From: Acidimicrobiaceae bacterium
GTDB lineage: Bacteria > Actinomycetota > Acidimicrobiia > Acidimicrobiales > Acidimicrobiaceae
Length of the DNA: 5,553 nt
NCBI GenBank assembly: GCA_013044415.1
Contig: JABEUO010000235.1
Coordinates: forward strand, 1 to 5,553
Direction of reading: 5' to 3'
Shown: one piece after another, positions 1-5,459 of the stretch
Layout: each line of letters opens with the position of its first letter
Position numbering within the stretch: the first letter of the stretch is position 1
Program-made: the position numbers and the translations under genes
The notes under the pieces: model-generated
Told to the model about the DNA's origin: nothing
The model's input: only the letters and a program-made list of their open reading frames with translations
Databases searched by the model: none

Positions 1-513
1 GGAGAAGCCATGGTCGTAGGGGTTGAATCCGACATCTGTCAATAGCTTGGTTATTACGCCGAAGTTCCCCACGGTCGCTATGAATGAGAAGGCGAGCGGA
101 ACGCCTCCGGTGTTGGCGAATACCGCCGAACCCGAGGAGACCAGGGCCCGCACGATCCTGTTTGACGACGCACAAACGGCTAGCGACGCAAGCACCCCCA
201 GTACCGTGGCCACAATAGCTGCGGCGAAAGATAGCTGGATGCTGTTTATGAATGACTTGAGGTAGACACCGTGTACTGCCTCATTGAAGTTCGACATTGT
301 AAAGCTGCCAGAGCCGCTTTGGAATGCCGTCACCACTACCGAAATAGCCGGTATTACTAAAAATAGTCCGAGATAGACGAGAAAAGGAACCGTTCCGATT
401 CCATTATGCCAACTTCGTCTTTTTCTCTTGGGCCTCAACCCGGTAGGGCTGAGGGAGCTAACCCCCTCAGCCCTACCGTGAGCTGATTCCTCAACGTTGG
501 TTGTACTGGCCAA
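1..513 (-). CDS. ABC transporter inner-membrane permease, N-terminal part (cut by left window edge)
   Basis: Reading the minus strand from a TTG at 513-511 gives 171 uninterrupted codons to the window edge, so the gene continues to the left. The product begins LASTTNVEESAHG, has a basic stretch (RPKRKRR, residues 27-33), then a first membrane segment at about residues 41-64 (VPFLVYLGLFLVIPA). After a short periplasmic loop (NFNEAV around 75-80) come a second segment at about 92-113 and a third at about 128-148 with NTGGVPLAFSFIATVGNFG. This pattern matches the N-terminal half of the PotB/FbpB type of permease (binding-protein-dependent transport, MetI-like fold); the EAA loop that contacts the ATPase would lie outside the window. 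It follows the binding-protein gene by 27 nt, so they are one operon. The TTG start is chosen because AAGGAG (523-518) lies 4 nt upstream; the next in-frame candidate, TTG at 438-436, has no such site. Substrate cannot be told from this part. Confidence 0.88.
   Translation of the reverse strand, partial: MASTTNVEESAHGRAEGVSSLSPTGLRPKRKRRSWHNGIGTVPFLVYLGLFLVIPAISVVVTAFQSGSGSFTMSNFNEAVHGVYLKSFINSIQLSFAAAIVATVLGVLASLAVCASSNRIVRALVSSGSAVFANTGGVPLAFSFIATVGNFGVITKLLTDVGFNPYDHGFS
441..478. repeat. Perfect 15-bp inverted repeat (hairpin) within permease codons 12-25
   Basis: The arm CGGTAGGGCTGAGGG at 441-455 is the exact reverse complement of 464-478, with an 8-nt loop at 456-463. In minus-strand mRNA this would form a stable GC-rich hairpin starting 63 nt after the binding-protein stop codon. 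No run of U follows it in either direction, so it is not a classical intrinsic terminator. It lies inside the reading frame of the permease if translation starts at 513, and would precede the gene if translation started at 438. Stable hairpins between binding-protein and permease genes in other importer operons (for example malE-malF) protect the upstream message, giving more binding protein than permease; that role here is an inference. Confidence 0.85.
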
Positions 514-517
514 CTCG

Positions 518-523
518 CTCCTT
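518..523 (-). promoter_or_regulatory. Ribosome binding site deciding the permease TTG start
   Basis: Minus-strand AAGGAG at 523-518 is followed by CGAG and then TTG at 513-511. The 4-nt spacing is slightly short, but this is the only good Shine-Dalgarno sequence ahead of the frame, and no ATG or GTG lies nearby in frame. It supports a start upstream of the hairpin rather than inside it. Confidence 0.65.
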
Positions 524-540
524 ATAGTGCGTTTTTTACA

Positions 541-1692
541 CTAACCAGCAATGTTAGGCCATTGAGATGCGACTAGCGACTGCGCCTGTGAAAGTTCGGC
601 AGGCGTCGGGAAGGTCGGCTCTCCAGAAACGGCCGGCAGGAGCTTTACGTAACTTGCGTTTGCCGTTCCAGCAGCCTCCATAGCGGGCAGAAGTATCGGA
701 CGAGCAAAACCCTTTAGCCACAGGTTCTGGCCAGCCGGCGAGTATAGGTACTCTTCCCAAAGTCGGGCCGCCGCTGGATCCGGGGCATTCGCCGATATCG
801 CCTGAGCGTAGTACGAGGCGTACTTAGCGTTGGATGGCACGAAAACCTTCCAGTTGACTTTGCCGGCGACGGTCGACGCATAGGCGGCATTCAGGTAGTC
901 CCAGTCGATGTTCACCTTGATCTGACCGCTTTCGATCACCGCTGGCGACGACTGCACTGGAACGTAGTTTCCAGCCTGAGCGAGTTGCTTGAAGTAGTTA
1001 AGCCCGGGCTGAATATTGGCGAACGAGCCACCATTAGCGAGTGCCGCCGCATAGACCGCTCCAAAGGCAGCACCAGCGCTGGTTGGGTTACCATCCAGAG
1101 CGACCGCACCCTTGTACTGGGGCTGCAGGAGGCTGGCGAAGCTAGTTGGGGGGTTTGCCCCGAAAGTGCCGGCGTTGTAACCGATCGATATATAGCCGCC
1201 GTAGTCGAAATACCAGGCTCCATTTGCCGCTTTCGCGTCGGTCGGAATCTGATTCCACTCCTGGACCTTATATGGGGCAAAGAGGTTCTTCTGGGCTCCT
1301 AGAAGGGCAAAGGAAGGTCCGACGTCAACGACATCGGGCTCTTTTGATGTGCCTTTCTCCGAAGTAAGTGCCGCCAGCTCCTCTGCGCTGGAGCCATTTG
1401 GGTTCTCGCTGGTGATAGTGATCCCATACTTTTTCTCAAAAGAGGAGATTATCGCTCCGTAGTTGGCCCATCCAGGTGGGAGGGCAACGACGTTTAGGTG
1501 CCCCTCCTTTTTCGCCGCTGCAACCAAAGCATTAAACCCTCCTCCGGCGGAAGCCGAAGTTACGTTTGCCCAGTTCACAGAGGCCGATGTCGTTCCAGAG
1601 CCGGAGCTGCTCGATGATGAACTTGACCCGCATGCGGCAAGAAAGAGGCTCAGAGTACCGAGGCTTGCACCTAGTACCGCTTTTTTATTCAA
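541..1692 (-). CDS. ABC transporter extracellular solute-binding lipoprotein (family 1, PotD/AfuA-like)
   Basis: This 383-residue protein captures a solute outside the membrane and delivers it to the permease encoded just downstream. It has a lipoprotein signal: MNKK, a hydrophobic stretch, and lipobox LAAC with the lipidated Cys at residue 21. A flexible linker of eight serines (23-30) follows. The mature part shows features of the periplasmic binding fold used for iron(III), polyamines and phosphonates: AAAKKEGHLNVVALP (58-72), FEKKYGITI (85-93), EPDVVDVGPSFALLG (118-132), a GYNAGTF strand, and ARPILLP (330-336) near the C-terminus. Length is normal for the family. The start is TTG (1692-1690) with GGGAGGG (1703-1697) 4 nt upstream; the signal peptide begins directly there, which confirms it. 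There is no run of Tyr ligands typical of ferric-binding members, and I cannot name the substrate; a polyamine, a phosphonate or another small anion are all possible. Confidence 0.93.
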   Translation of the reverse strand: MNKKAVLGASLGTLSLFLAACGSSSSSSSSGSGTTSASVNWANVTSASAGGGFNALVAAAKKEGHLNVVALPPGWANYGAIISSFEKKYGITITSENPNGSSAEELAALTSEKGTSKEPDVVDVGPSFALLGAQKNLFAPYKVQEWNQIPTDAKAANGAWYFDYGGYISIGYNAGTFGANPPTSFASLLQPQYKGAVALDGNPTSAGAAFGAVYAAALANGGSFANIQPGLNYFKQLAQAGNYVPVQSSPAVIESGQIKVNIDWDYLNAAYASTVAGKVNWKVFVPSNAKYASYYAQAISANAPDPAAARLWEEYLYSPAGQNLWLKGFARPILLPAMEAAGTANASYVKLLPAVSGEPTFPTPAELSQAQSLVASQWPNIAG

Positions 1693-1696
1693 TTTT

Positions 1697-1703
1697 CCCT
1701 CCC
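1697..1703 (-). promoter_or_regulatory. Ribosome binding site of the binding-protein gene (TTG start)
   Basis: Minus-strand GGGAGGG followed by AAAA and the TTG start codon at 1692-1690. A strong site at close spacing explains efficient use of a TTG start. Confidence 0.7.
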
Positions 1704-1730
1704 AGGATACTAAATTCCACTAACCCTCGG

Positions 1731-1736
1731 ATTATA
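1731..1736 (-). promoter_or_regulatory. Possible -10 box for the ABC importer operon
   Basis: The minus strand reads TATAAT exactly at 1736-1731, 39 nt upstream of the binding-protein start. No good -35 match lies 16-18 bp further upstream (that region reads around CGATAC), and there is no extended TGn. The position is right for a promoter, but the hexamer alone is weak evidence. Confidence 0.4.
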
Positions 1737-1843
1737 ACCCTAAGGCCAGCCTTGTATCGATTTCTTCGATTGACTTCCACAAGGTAACCAGCCGTTGTGG
1801 ACAGCAGCTTCATGCAAGTTAAACGAAAAGGAAACACACGGTA

Positions 1844-1853
1844 ACTAATTAGT
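1844..1853. promoter_or_regulatory. 10-bp perfect palindrome, possible operator
   Basis: ACTAATTAGT is a perfect AT-rich palindrome about 110 bp upstream of the -10-like box of the importer operon. Such a site could bind a dimeric regulator, but a 10-bp AT-rich palindrome also arises by chance, and no second copy was seen in the window. Confidence 0.2.
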
Positions 1854-2129
1854 GAATTTCCAATAGGTACTTTACCAAAACTAGGATTCTAAAGTCCGTC
1901 AATCGCTTAAAAAGTGCTCGTTTGAGCTACAAGACGGCCATTTTTCAAGTTTCCTTCATAGTGTGCTTCGACTTATATCATCTTTTTTATGGATAGGCCC
2001 TTGGAGGATAAGTTTTTCACAAAGTCAGTCTTTACGAGTTAACCAAGGAGCAAAATTAAAAAGACCGGAGACCGTTTCCCCTGTGCGTGCCATAGGGAGA
2101 CCAAGTGCTGGCCGGTGTGAATTTTTCCC

Positions 2130-2265
2130 AAGGTCCCCACAGGCCCAAGGTCCCCACAGGCCCAAGGTCTAAACAGACTCAAGGTACCTGCAGGCCCAAG
2201 GTCTAAACAGGCCCAAGGTCCCCACAGGCCCAAGGTCTAAACAGACTCAAGGTACCTGCAAAATG
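2130..2265. repeat. Tandem array of 17-bp direct repeats, 7 full units plus a partial eighth
   Basis: Units start at 2130, 2147, 2164, 2181, 2198, 2215, 2232 and 2249. Four variants occur: A AAGGTCCCCACAGGCCC (units 1, 2, 6), B AAGGTCTAAACAGACTC (3, 7), C AAGGTACCTGCAGGCCC (4, and 8 until it breaks off after AAGGTACCTGCA), and D AAGGTCTAAACAGGCCC (5), which looks like the front of B joined to the back of A. The order A-A-B-C-D-A-B-C gives a higher-order 68-bp repeat: 2147-2192 and 2215-2260 are identical over 46 bp. Positions 1-5 (AAGGT), 11-12 (CA) and, in full units, 13 (G), 15 and 17 (C) never vary. As 17 is not a multiple of 3 and TAA stops occur in units B and D on the plus strand, it is not a conserved coding repeat. 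Confidence 0.95.
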
Positions 2266-2639
2266 CTCAGGGGTAACACGCCAAGTCAAAAAGGCATTTC
2301 GCGGGGGAGGGGCGAGAACAGTAGGTAGCTTTTACCGTTTTATTGTCCATGTGGTAACGGCTGCACTGTGGGTGGGAGTCACTTGAGTTAGCTTCCGACC
2401 TTTGAATGATGCTCGTCGGCAGTTTGAGATTTTAGGCCGAGGTCCCTGCTGGGTAGGGCTTTGCAACTAATGTTGTCGGAGGAGGGATCGATCAATGCCC
2501 TAGGCTTCCCTAGCTATCAGGTTAGTTGACGCCCTGCACGAAGTGTGGCAGACGAGCTTTGTTGTTTATCCTTTGATGAAGAGGTTCTTGCCGTCGGCTA
2601 TGGAGGTAGGTCAATTTCAATGCGTAACGGGGGGCAAAG

Positions 2640-3914
2640 GTGAGAACCCCGTTCCCTGTTGAATCTGACCTAAAGGGGGGTCGGCGAGGGCGCCTTATGC
2701 CGTGGGCGGTAGCGCTGATTGGGGTCATCGGACCCGGAATAGTGGTAATGCTAGCCGATACCGACGCTGGATCACTTATTACCGCAGCGCAATCGGGGGC
2801 AAAATTCGGTTATCAGCTCGTGCTGCCCGAGATACTCTTGATTCCCGTACTCTACGTGGTCCAGGAGATGGCGGCGAGGCTGGGAATCTATACCCAGCAG
2901 GGCCATGGGCTTTTAATCAGGGAGAATTTCGGCACCTTTTGGGCGATCCTCTCCTCGCTGACTCTTTTTATATCATCGGTCGGGGCGCTGGTGAGTGAGT
3001 TTGTCGGGATTGTTGGCGTAGGTGAACTCTTTGGCGTCTCTCGCTGGCTCGTCGTACCCGTGGTGACGCTCTTTTTGATTGCGATCGGATTGACCGGAAG
3101 CTATCGATCTTTGGAGAGGATCGGCATCCTTGTCGGTCTAGCCGAGTTGGTTTTTATACCGGCGATGTTTCTTTCACACCCCTCCGTGAGCGCTTTTTCG
3201 AGCGGGATAACCAACATACCCTTGTCGAATAGTAATTACCTCTACCTTCTGACCGCGAATATCGGAGCGGTCATAATGCCCTGGATGATCTTTTACCAGC
3301 AGGGAGCGGTCATTGACAAGGGAATCAAGGAGGTATCGATTCGACACATGCGGATCGATACTGCGATAGGCGCAGTCGTTACTCAGCTCATAATGATCGG
3401 GGTCGTGGTATCGTTAGCTGCGACCATAGGAAGGACACACCAAGGGGCTAACCTGGCAAGCGTAGGTGCGATTTCTCAAGCTCTCGAGCCATTCCTTGGC
3501 CGAATGTGGGCCCGGGTGCTCCTCGGTTGCGGGGTGCTAGGGGCGTCACTCGTCGCCGCCATCGTCGCCTCGGTAGCGGCGGCGTGGGGGTTAGGAGAGG
3601 TTTTCAACTGGCGCCACAGTCTCAACCTAAAGCCGAAAGAGGCAAAAAAGTTCTACCTCTCCTACTCTCTGATTCACGTGCTTGGTGCGATTATCGTCCT
3701 GGCGAGTTTTGACCTGGTCCATTTGGCCGTGGATGTAGAGGTTATCAATGCCCTCCTACTCCCCATCGTCTTGGGGTTCCTGATTCTACTAGAGGCCCGA
3801 GTCCTGCCTGCAAAGTATCGGCTGAGGGCACCATATCGCTATTTTGCATGGGGCATGTGCCTCGTGGTGATCGGCTTCGCCCTCTATCTGGTCCCCTCGA
3901 TGATCGGCCATTAG
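2640..3914 (+). CDS. Nramp (SLC11)-family divalent metal transporter, divergent metal-site motifs
   Basis: A 424-residue integral membrane protein with about 11 membrane segments, as in proton-coupled metal importers of the MntH/Nramp family. Family landmarks are GPGIVVMLADTDAGS (TM1, 31-45), AAQSGAKFGYQL (49-60), QEMAARLGIYT (75-85), and ANIGAVIMPW (206-215, TM6). TM7 runs about 241-263, TM8 about 291-316, and TM9-11 lie within about 339-421. The TM1 metal motif DPGN reads DAGS (Asp42 kept, Pro to Ala, Asn to Ser45) with another acid at Asp40. The TM6 motif MPH reads MPW (Met213 kept, His to Trp215). These changes put it outside classical MntH, so the metal is uncertain. The start is GTG at 2640 behind GGGGGG (2629-2634), giving a basic N-terminal tail; ATG at 2697 with GAGGG 6 nt upstream is a real alternative that would begin at residue 20. 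It stands alone on its strand. Confidence 0.88.
   Translation: MRTPFPVESDLKGGRRGRLMPWAVALIGVIGPGIVVMLADTDAGSLITAAQSGAKFGYQLVLPEILLIPVLYVVQEMAARLGIYTQQGHGLLIRENFGTFWAILSSLTLFISSVGALVSEFVGIVGVGELFGVSRWLVVPVVTLFLIAIGLTGSYRSLERIGILVGLAELVFIPAMFLSHPSVSAFSSGITNIPLSNSNYLYLLTANIGAVIMPWMIFYQQGAVIDKGIKEVSIRHMRIDTAIGAVVTQLIMIGVVVSLAATIGRTHQGANLASVGAISQALEPFLGRMWARVLLGCGVLGASLVAAIVASVAAAWGLGEVFNWRHSLNLKPKEAKKFYLSYSLIHVLGAIIVLASFDLVHLAVDVEVINALLLPIVLGFLILLEARVLPAKYRLRAPYRYFAWGMCLVVIGFALYLVPSMIGH
2686..2690 (+). promoter_or_regulatory. Alternative ribosome binding site for the Nramp gene
   Basis: GAGGG at 2686-2690 lies 6 nt before the in-frame ATG at 2697-2699 (residue 20 of the longer form). Spacing and start codon are both better than for the GTG at 2640. 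Use of this start would leave almost no cytoplasmic tail before TM1, which is why I keep the longer form as first choice without certainty. Confidence 0.35.
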
Positions 3915-3941
3915 TCAGCTTCGAGTTTGGCTCTCCAATCG

Positions 3942-3962
3942 ATCAGTCGACTATTGACTGAT
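3942..3962. terminator. Small hairpin in the convergent junction (weak terminator candidate)
   Basis: ATCAGTC (3942-3948) and GACTGAT (3956-3962) are perfect 7-bp inverted arms around a 7-nt loop. The hairpin covers the last codons and stop of the hydrolase gene and lies 28 nt past the Nramp stop, so it could serve both convergent genes. The stem is AT-containing and short and no U run follows on either strand, so intrinsic termination is doubtful. Confidence 0.3.
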
Positions 3963-5178
3963 AGACGAGTTGGGCTAACTGTGGTCTAATTGGGTAGCTG
4001 CTCGAGGGTAGGAGCTGGGTCATAAATACGGCGGTGATGTCCTCCAAAGGATCCACCCAGAAGGTCGTAGAAGCCGCCCCACCCCAGCCGTATTGTCCAA
4101 GGGAGGAAACGGATTTGGTCGCTCGATGGTCTATTACAACCGAAAAACCTAACCCAAAGCCGACTCCGTCGTAATTGGTCTCTGCGAATATCGGCCGACC
4201 AAATTTTTGAAGATCCTGATTTCCGGGTAGGTGATTTTCCGTCATGTATCCGAGGGTCTTCGAGCCGAGGATCCTAGCTCCCTCAAGGGTGCCTCGGTTT
4301 TGCAACATCTGGGTGAATCGGTGGTAGTCGGAGAGAGTCGATATAAGGCCTCCACCGCCTGAGGGACTGGTTGGTTTTGTCTTTGCTAAGTCCCCCATGA
4401 AGTCGATTCTGGAGGTCTTCTCCGGTTCGGGTGCCCGCAGGTATAGGGTTGCGAGCCTTTCTGCGTCGGACTCCTGAACATAAAAGGCGGTATCGACCAT
4501 TTTAAGGGGCTCGAAGATCCTCGTTTTGAAGAATTCGTCGAGAGCCATCCCCGATGCGACCTCTACGACCCGTCCGAGTACGTCGGTAGCTACCGAATAG
4601 TTCCATTCCGAACCGGGGTTGAACAGAAGTGGCATTTCGGCGAATTTGTCGACGGTCTCGGCCAATGAGAGTCCCTTCGGGCTTCCCCATTCGAATCCAT
4701 TGTTTCGGTAAATAGTGTCGACCGGGTTGGCGTAGAGGAATCCATAGGTCAGACCAGATGTGTGGGTGAGGAGGTGCCAAATTCTCATCGGTTCGGTGGC
4801 TGGGCGAAGGGTCGGATCGTTGGATCCACCTCCCACAAAGACCATCGGTTGGGCGAATGACGGGATGTACTTTGACACGGGGTCGGTGAGTTCCACCTTT
4901 CCCTCTTCGTACAGGATCATAAGTGCGACCGAAGTGATCGGCTTGGTCATCGAGTAGATGCGAAACAGAGTGTCCTGAGTGATTGGTGATTTGGATTCGA
5001 TATCAGCAAAGCCATACTGATCGTGGTATACGACCTGATTTTCTCGAGCAATGACCATGGACCACCCCGGGAGTCTCCCGTCGTCTACATAGCTTCGGAA
5101 ATGCTTTCCAATTCTTTGAAGACGCGCAGAATCCATGCCGACCTCTACGGGGTCGATCTCAACTTTGATTACAGACAT
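3943..5178 (-). CDS. Serine hydrolase of the beta-lactamase / EstB-like family
   Basis: A 411-residue protein with the class C beta-lactamase/DD-peptidase fold, in the group that includes EstB-type esterases. The nucleophile motif SxxK is S76-M-T-K79 within RIYSMTKPITS. The second motif Tyr is Y194 in WNYSVATDVLG, with Val where many members have Asn. HLLTHTSGLTYG (135-146) is the usual landmark between them, and GWGGAASTTFWVDP (364-377) stands where penicillin-binding enzymes have KTG, as in esterase-type members. No signal peptide or membrane segment is visible, so it is probably cytoplasmic, which fits ester or amide hydrolysis rather than antibiotic resistance or wall work. Length is normal. 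The start is ATG at 5178 with GAGGGA (5186-5181) just upstream; ATG at 5136 (residue 15) has AGAGG 5 nt upstream and could be used instead. It is convergent with the Nramp gene. Substrate unknown. Confidence 0.92.
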   Translation of the reverse strand: MSVIKVEIDPVEVGMDSARLQRIGKHFRSYVDDGRLPGWSMVIARENQVVYHDQYGFADIESKSPITQDTLFRIYSMTKPITSVALMILYEEGKVELTDPVSKYIPSFAQPMVFVGGGSNDPTLRPATEPMRIWHLLTHTSGLTYGFLYANPVDTIYRNNGFEWGSPKGLSLAETVDKFAEMPLLFNPGSEWNYSVATDVLGRVVEVASGMALDEFFKTRIFEPLKMVDTAFYVQESDAERLATLYLRAPEPEKTSRIDFMGDLAKTKPTSPSGGGGLISTLSDYHRFTQMLQNRGTLEGARILGSKTLGYMTENHLPGNQDLQKFGRPIFAETNYDGVGFGLGFSVVIDHRATKSVSSLGQYGWGGAASTTFWVDPLEDITAVFMTQLLPSSSYPIRPQLAQLVYQSIVD

Positions 5179-5218
5179 TGTCCCTCGCTAGGTAAAAAAG
5201 ACCGATTACAACAAACTT

Positions 5219-5247
5219 ATTGCAAATGCGAAGGAATGTCCGTTCAA
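5219..5247 (-). promoter_or_regulatory. Possible promoter of the serine hydrolase gene
   Basis: On the minus strand TTGAAC (5247-5242) and TGCAAT (5224-5219) are separated by 17 bp, and lie about 40 nt upstream of the start codon. Each hexamer matches the sigma-70 consensus at 4 of 6 positions. Position and spacing are good, the matches only fair. Confidence 0.3.
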
Positions 5248-5286
5248 CTCTACTTTCTGGCTAGCTACAGATACTTACCCGGATCC

Positions 5287-5306
5287 CGCCTGGCAGATGC
5301 CTGGCG
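5287..5306. repeat. Imperfect 9-bp inverted repeat
   Basis: CGCCTGGCA (5287-5295) and TGCCTGGCG (5298-5306) pair with one central T-T mismatch around a 2-nt GA spacer. The same segment also contains the direct repeat GCCTGGC. It lies about 40 bp upstream of the candidate -35 of the hydrolase gene, so an operator is possible. No U run follows, so a terminator is less likely. Confidence 0.5.
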
Positions 5307-5425
5307 AGGTTAATCGGCGAAAATCGTACCTTCACCGCAACCAAGACCGGACCTTGTTCATTTTGAGTGAGCCAGATGGCTCCATGGACAGAGTGCACCG
5401 ACCATACTGGGATCCCTCAGCCGGA

Positions 5426-5459
5426 CTAACCGATTCAGGTAGATAACGGATTCAAACAA
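5426..5459. repeat. Two degenerate 17-bp units leading into the right-hand array
   Basis: CTAACCGATTCAGGTAG (5426-5442) and ATAACGGATTCAAACAA (5443-5459) align with the array unit CAAACCGAACCAAACAA at roughly 9 and 12 of 17 positions, and GATTCA recurs exactly 17 bp apart (5432 and 5449). The next unit is out of step by 3 bp, as if CAA had been lost. They look like old, decayed copies at the edge of the array. Confidence 0.5.

Larger units (their letters stand above)
1693..2639. other. Long non-coding gap between divergent transporter genes
   Basis: No reading frame here has a plausible protein: the longest ones translate the tandem repeat or are short and lack family resemblance or a good ribosome binding site. 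The part nearest the importer (about 1800-2060) is AT-rich; the part from about 2280 to the Nramp start is more G-rich on the plus strand (for example GCGGGGGAGGGGCG near 2300). It contains the importer promoter region, the ACTAATTAGT palindrome and the 17-bp array. I see no tRNA, no recognisable riboswitch and no transposase remnant. I looked for a manganese (yybP-ykoY) or magnesium (M-box) riboswitch ahead of the Nramp gene and did not find a convincing core. No good -35/-10 pair for that gene stood out either. Confidence 0.6.
5179..5456. other. Non-coding leader upstream of the hydrolase gene
   Basis: No credible gene lies between the hydrolase start and the right-hand repeat array. On the plus strand, stops in all three frames (TAA 5427-5429, TAG 5440-5442, TAA 5444-5446) close the region before the array. 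The segment holds the hydrolase ribosome binding site, a candidate promoter, an imperfect hairpin and a short GAGCCA-GA-TGGCTC inverted repeat at 5369-5382. Confidence 0.55.

Noticed and set aside
23..265. Plus-strand 80-codon frame at the left edge
   Set aside because: It is antisense to the permease, whose membrane segments and family motifs are clear on the minus strand.
441..478. Intrinsic terminator between the binding-protein and permease genes
   Set aside because: The stem is strong, but no U tract follows on either strand and the downstream gene continues in frame through it.
936..1302. Open frames on both strands inside the binding-protein gene
   Set aside because: They are other-frame readings of a gene with a clear lipoprotein signal and fold; their peptides are Arg/Ser/Pro-rich and unlike any family.
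2039..2233. Minus-strand open frame translating the 17-bp repeats (Trp/Gly/Pro-rich peptide)
   Set aside because: It is a by-product of the repeat; 17 bp shifts the frame each unit, there is no good ribosome binding site and no family resemblance.
1790..2265. Replication origin with iterons and DnaA boxes
   Set aside because: The 17-bp repeats have iteron-like size and TGTGGACAG (1796-1804) resembles a DnaA box, but there is only one near-match and no rep, dnaA or dnaN gene in the window.
2130..2265. CRISPR array
   Set aside because: Units are only 17 bp and head-to-tail, with no unique spacers between them and no cas gene.
2280..2639. Manganese or magnesium riboswitch ahead of the Nramp gene
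   Set aside because: The G-rich stretch near 2300 superficially recalls the GGGGAGUA box of yybP-ykoY, but I could not find the partner core and stems.
5023..5313. Plus-strand 96-codon frame overlapping the start of the hydrolase gene
   Set aside because: Mostly antisense to the hydrolase N-terminus; no ribosome binding site or recognisable domain.
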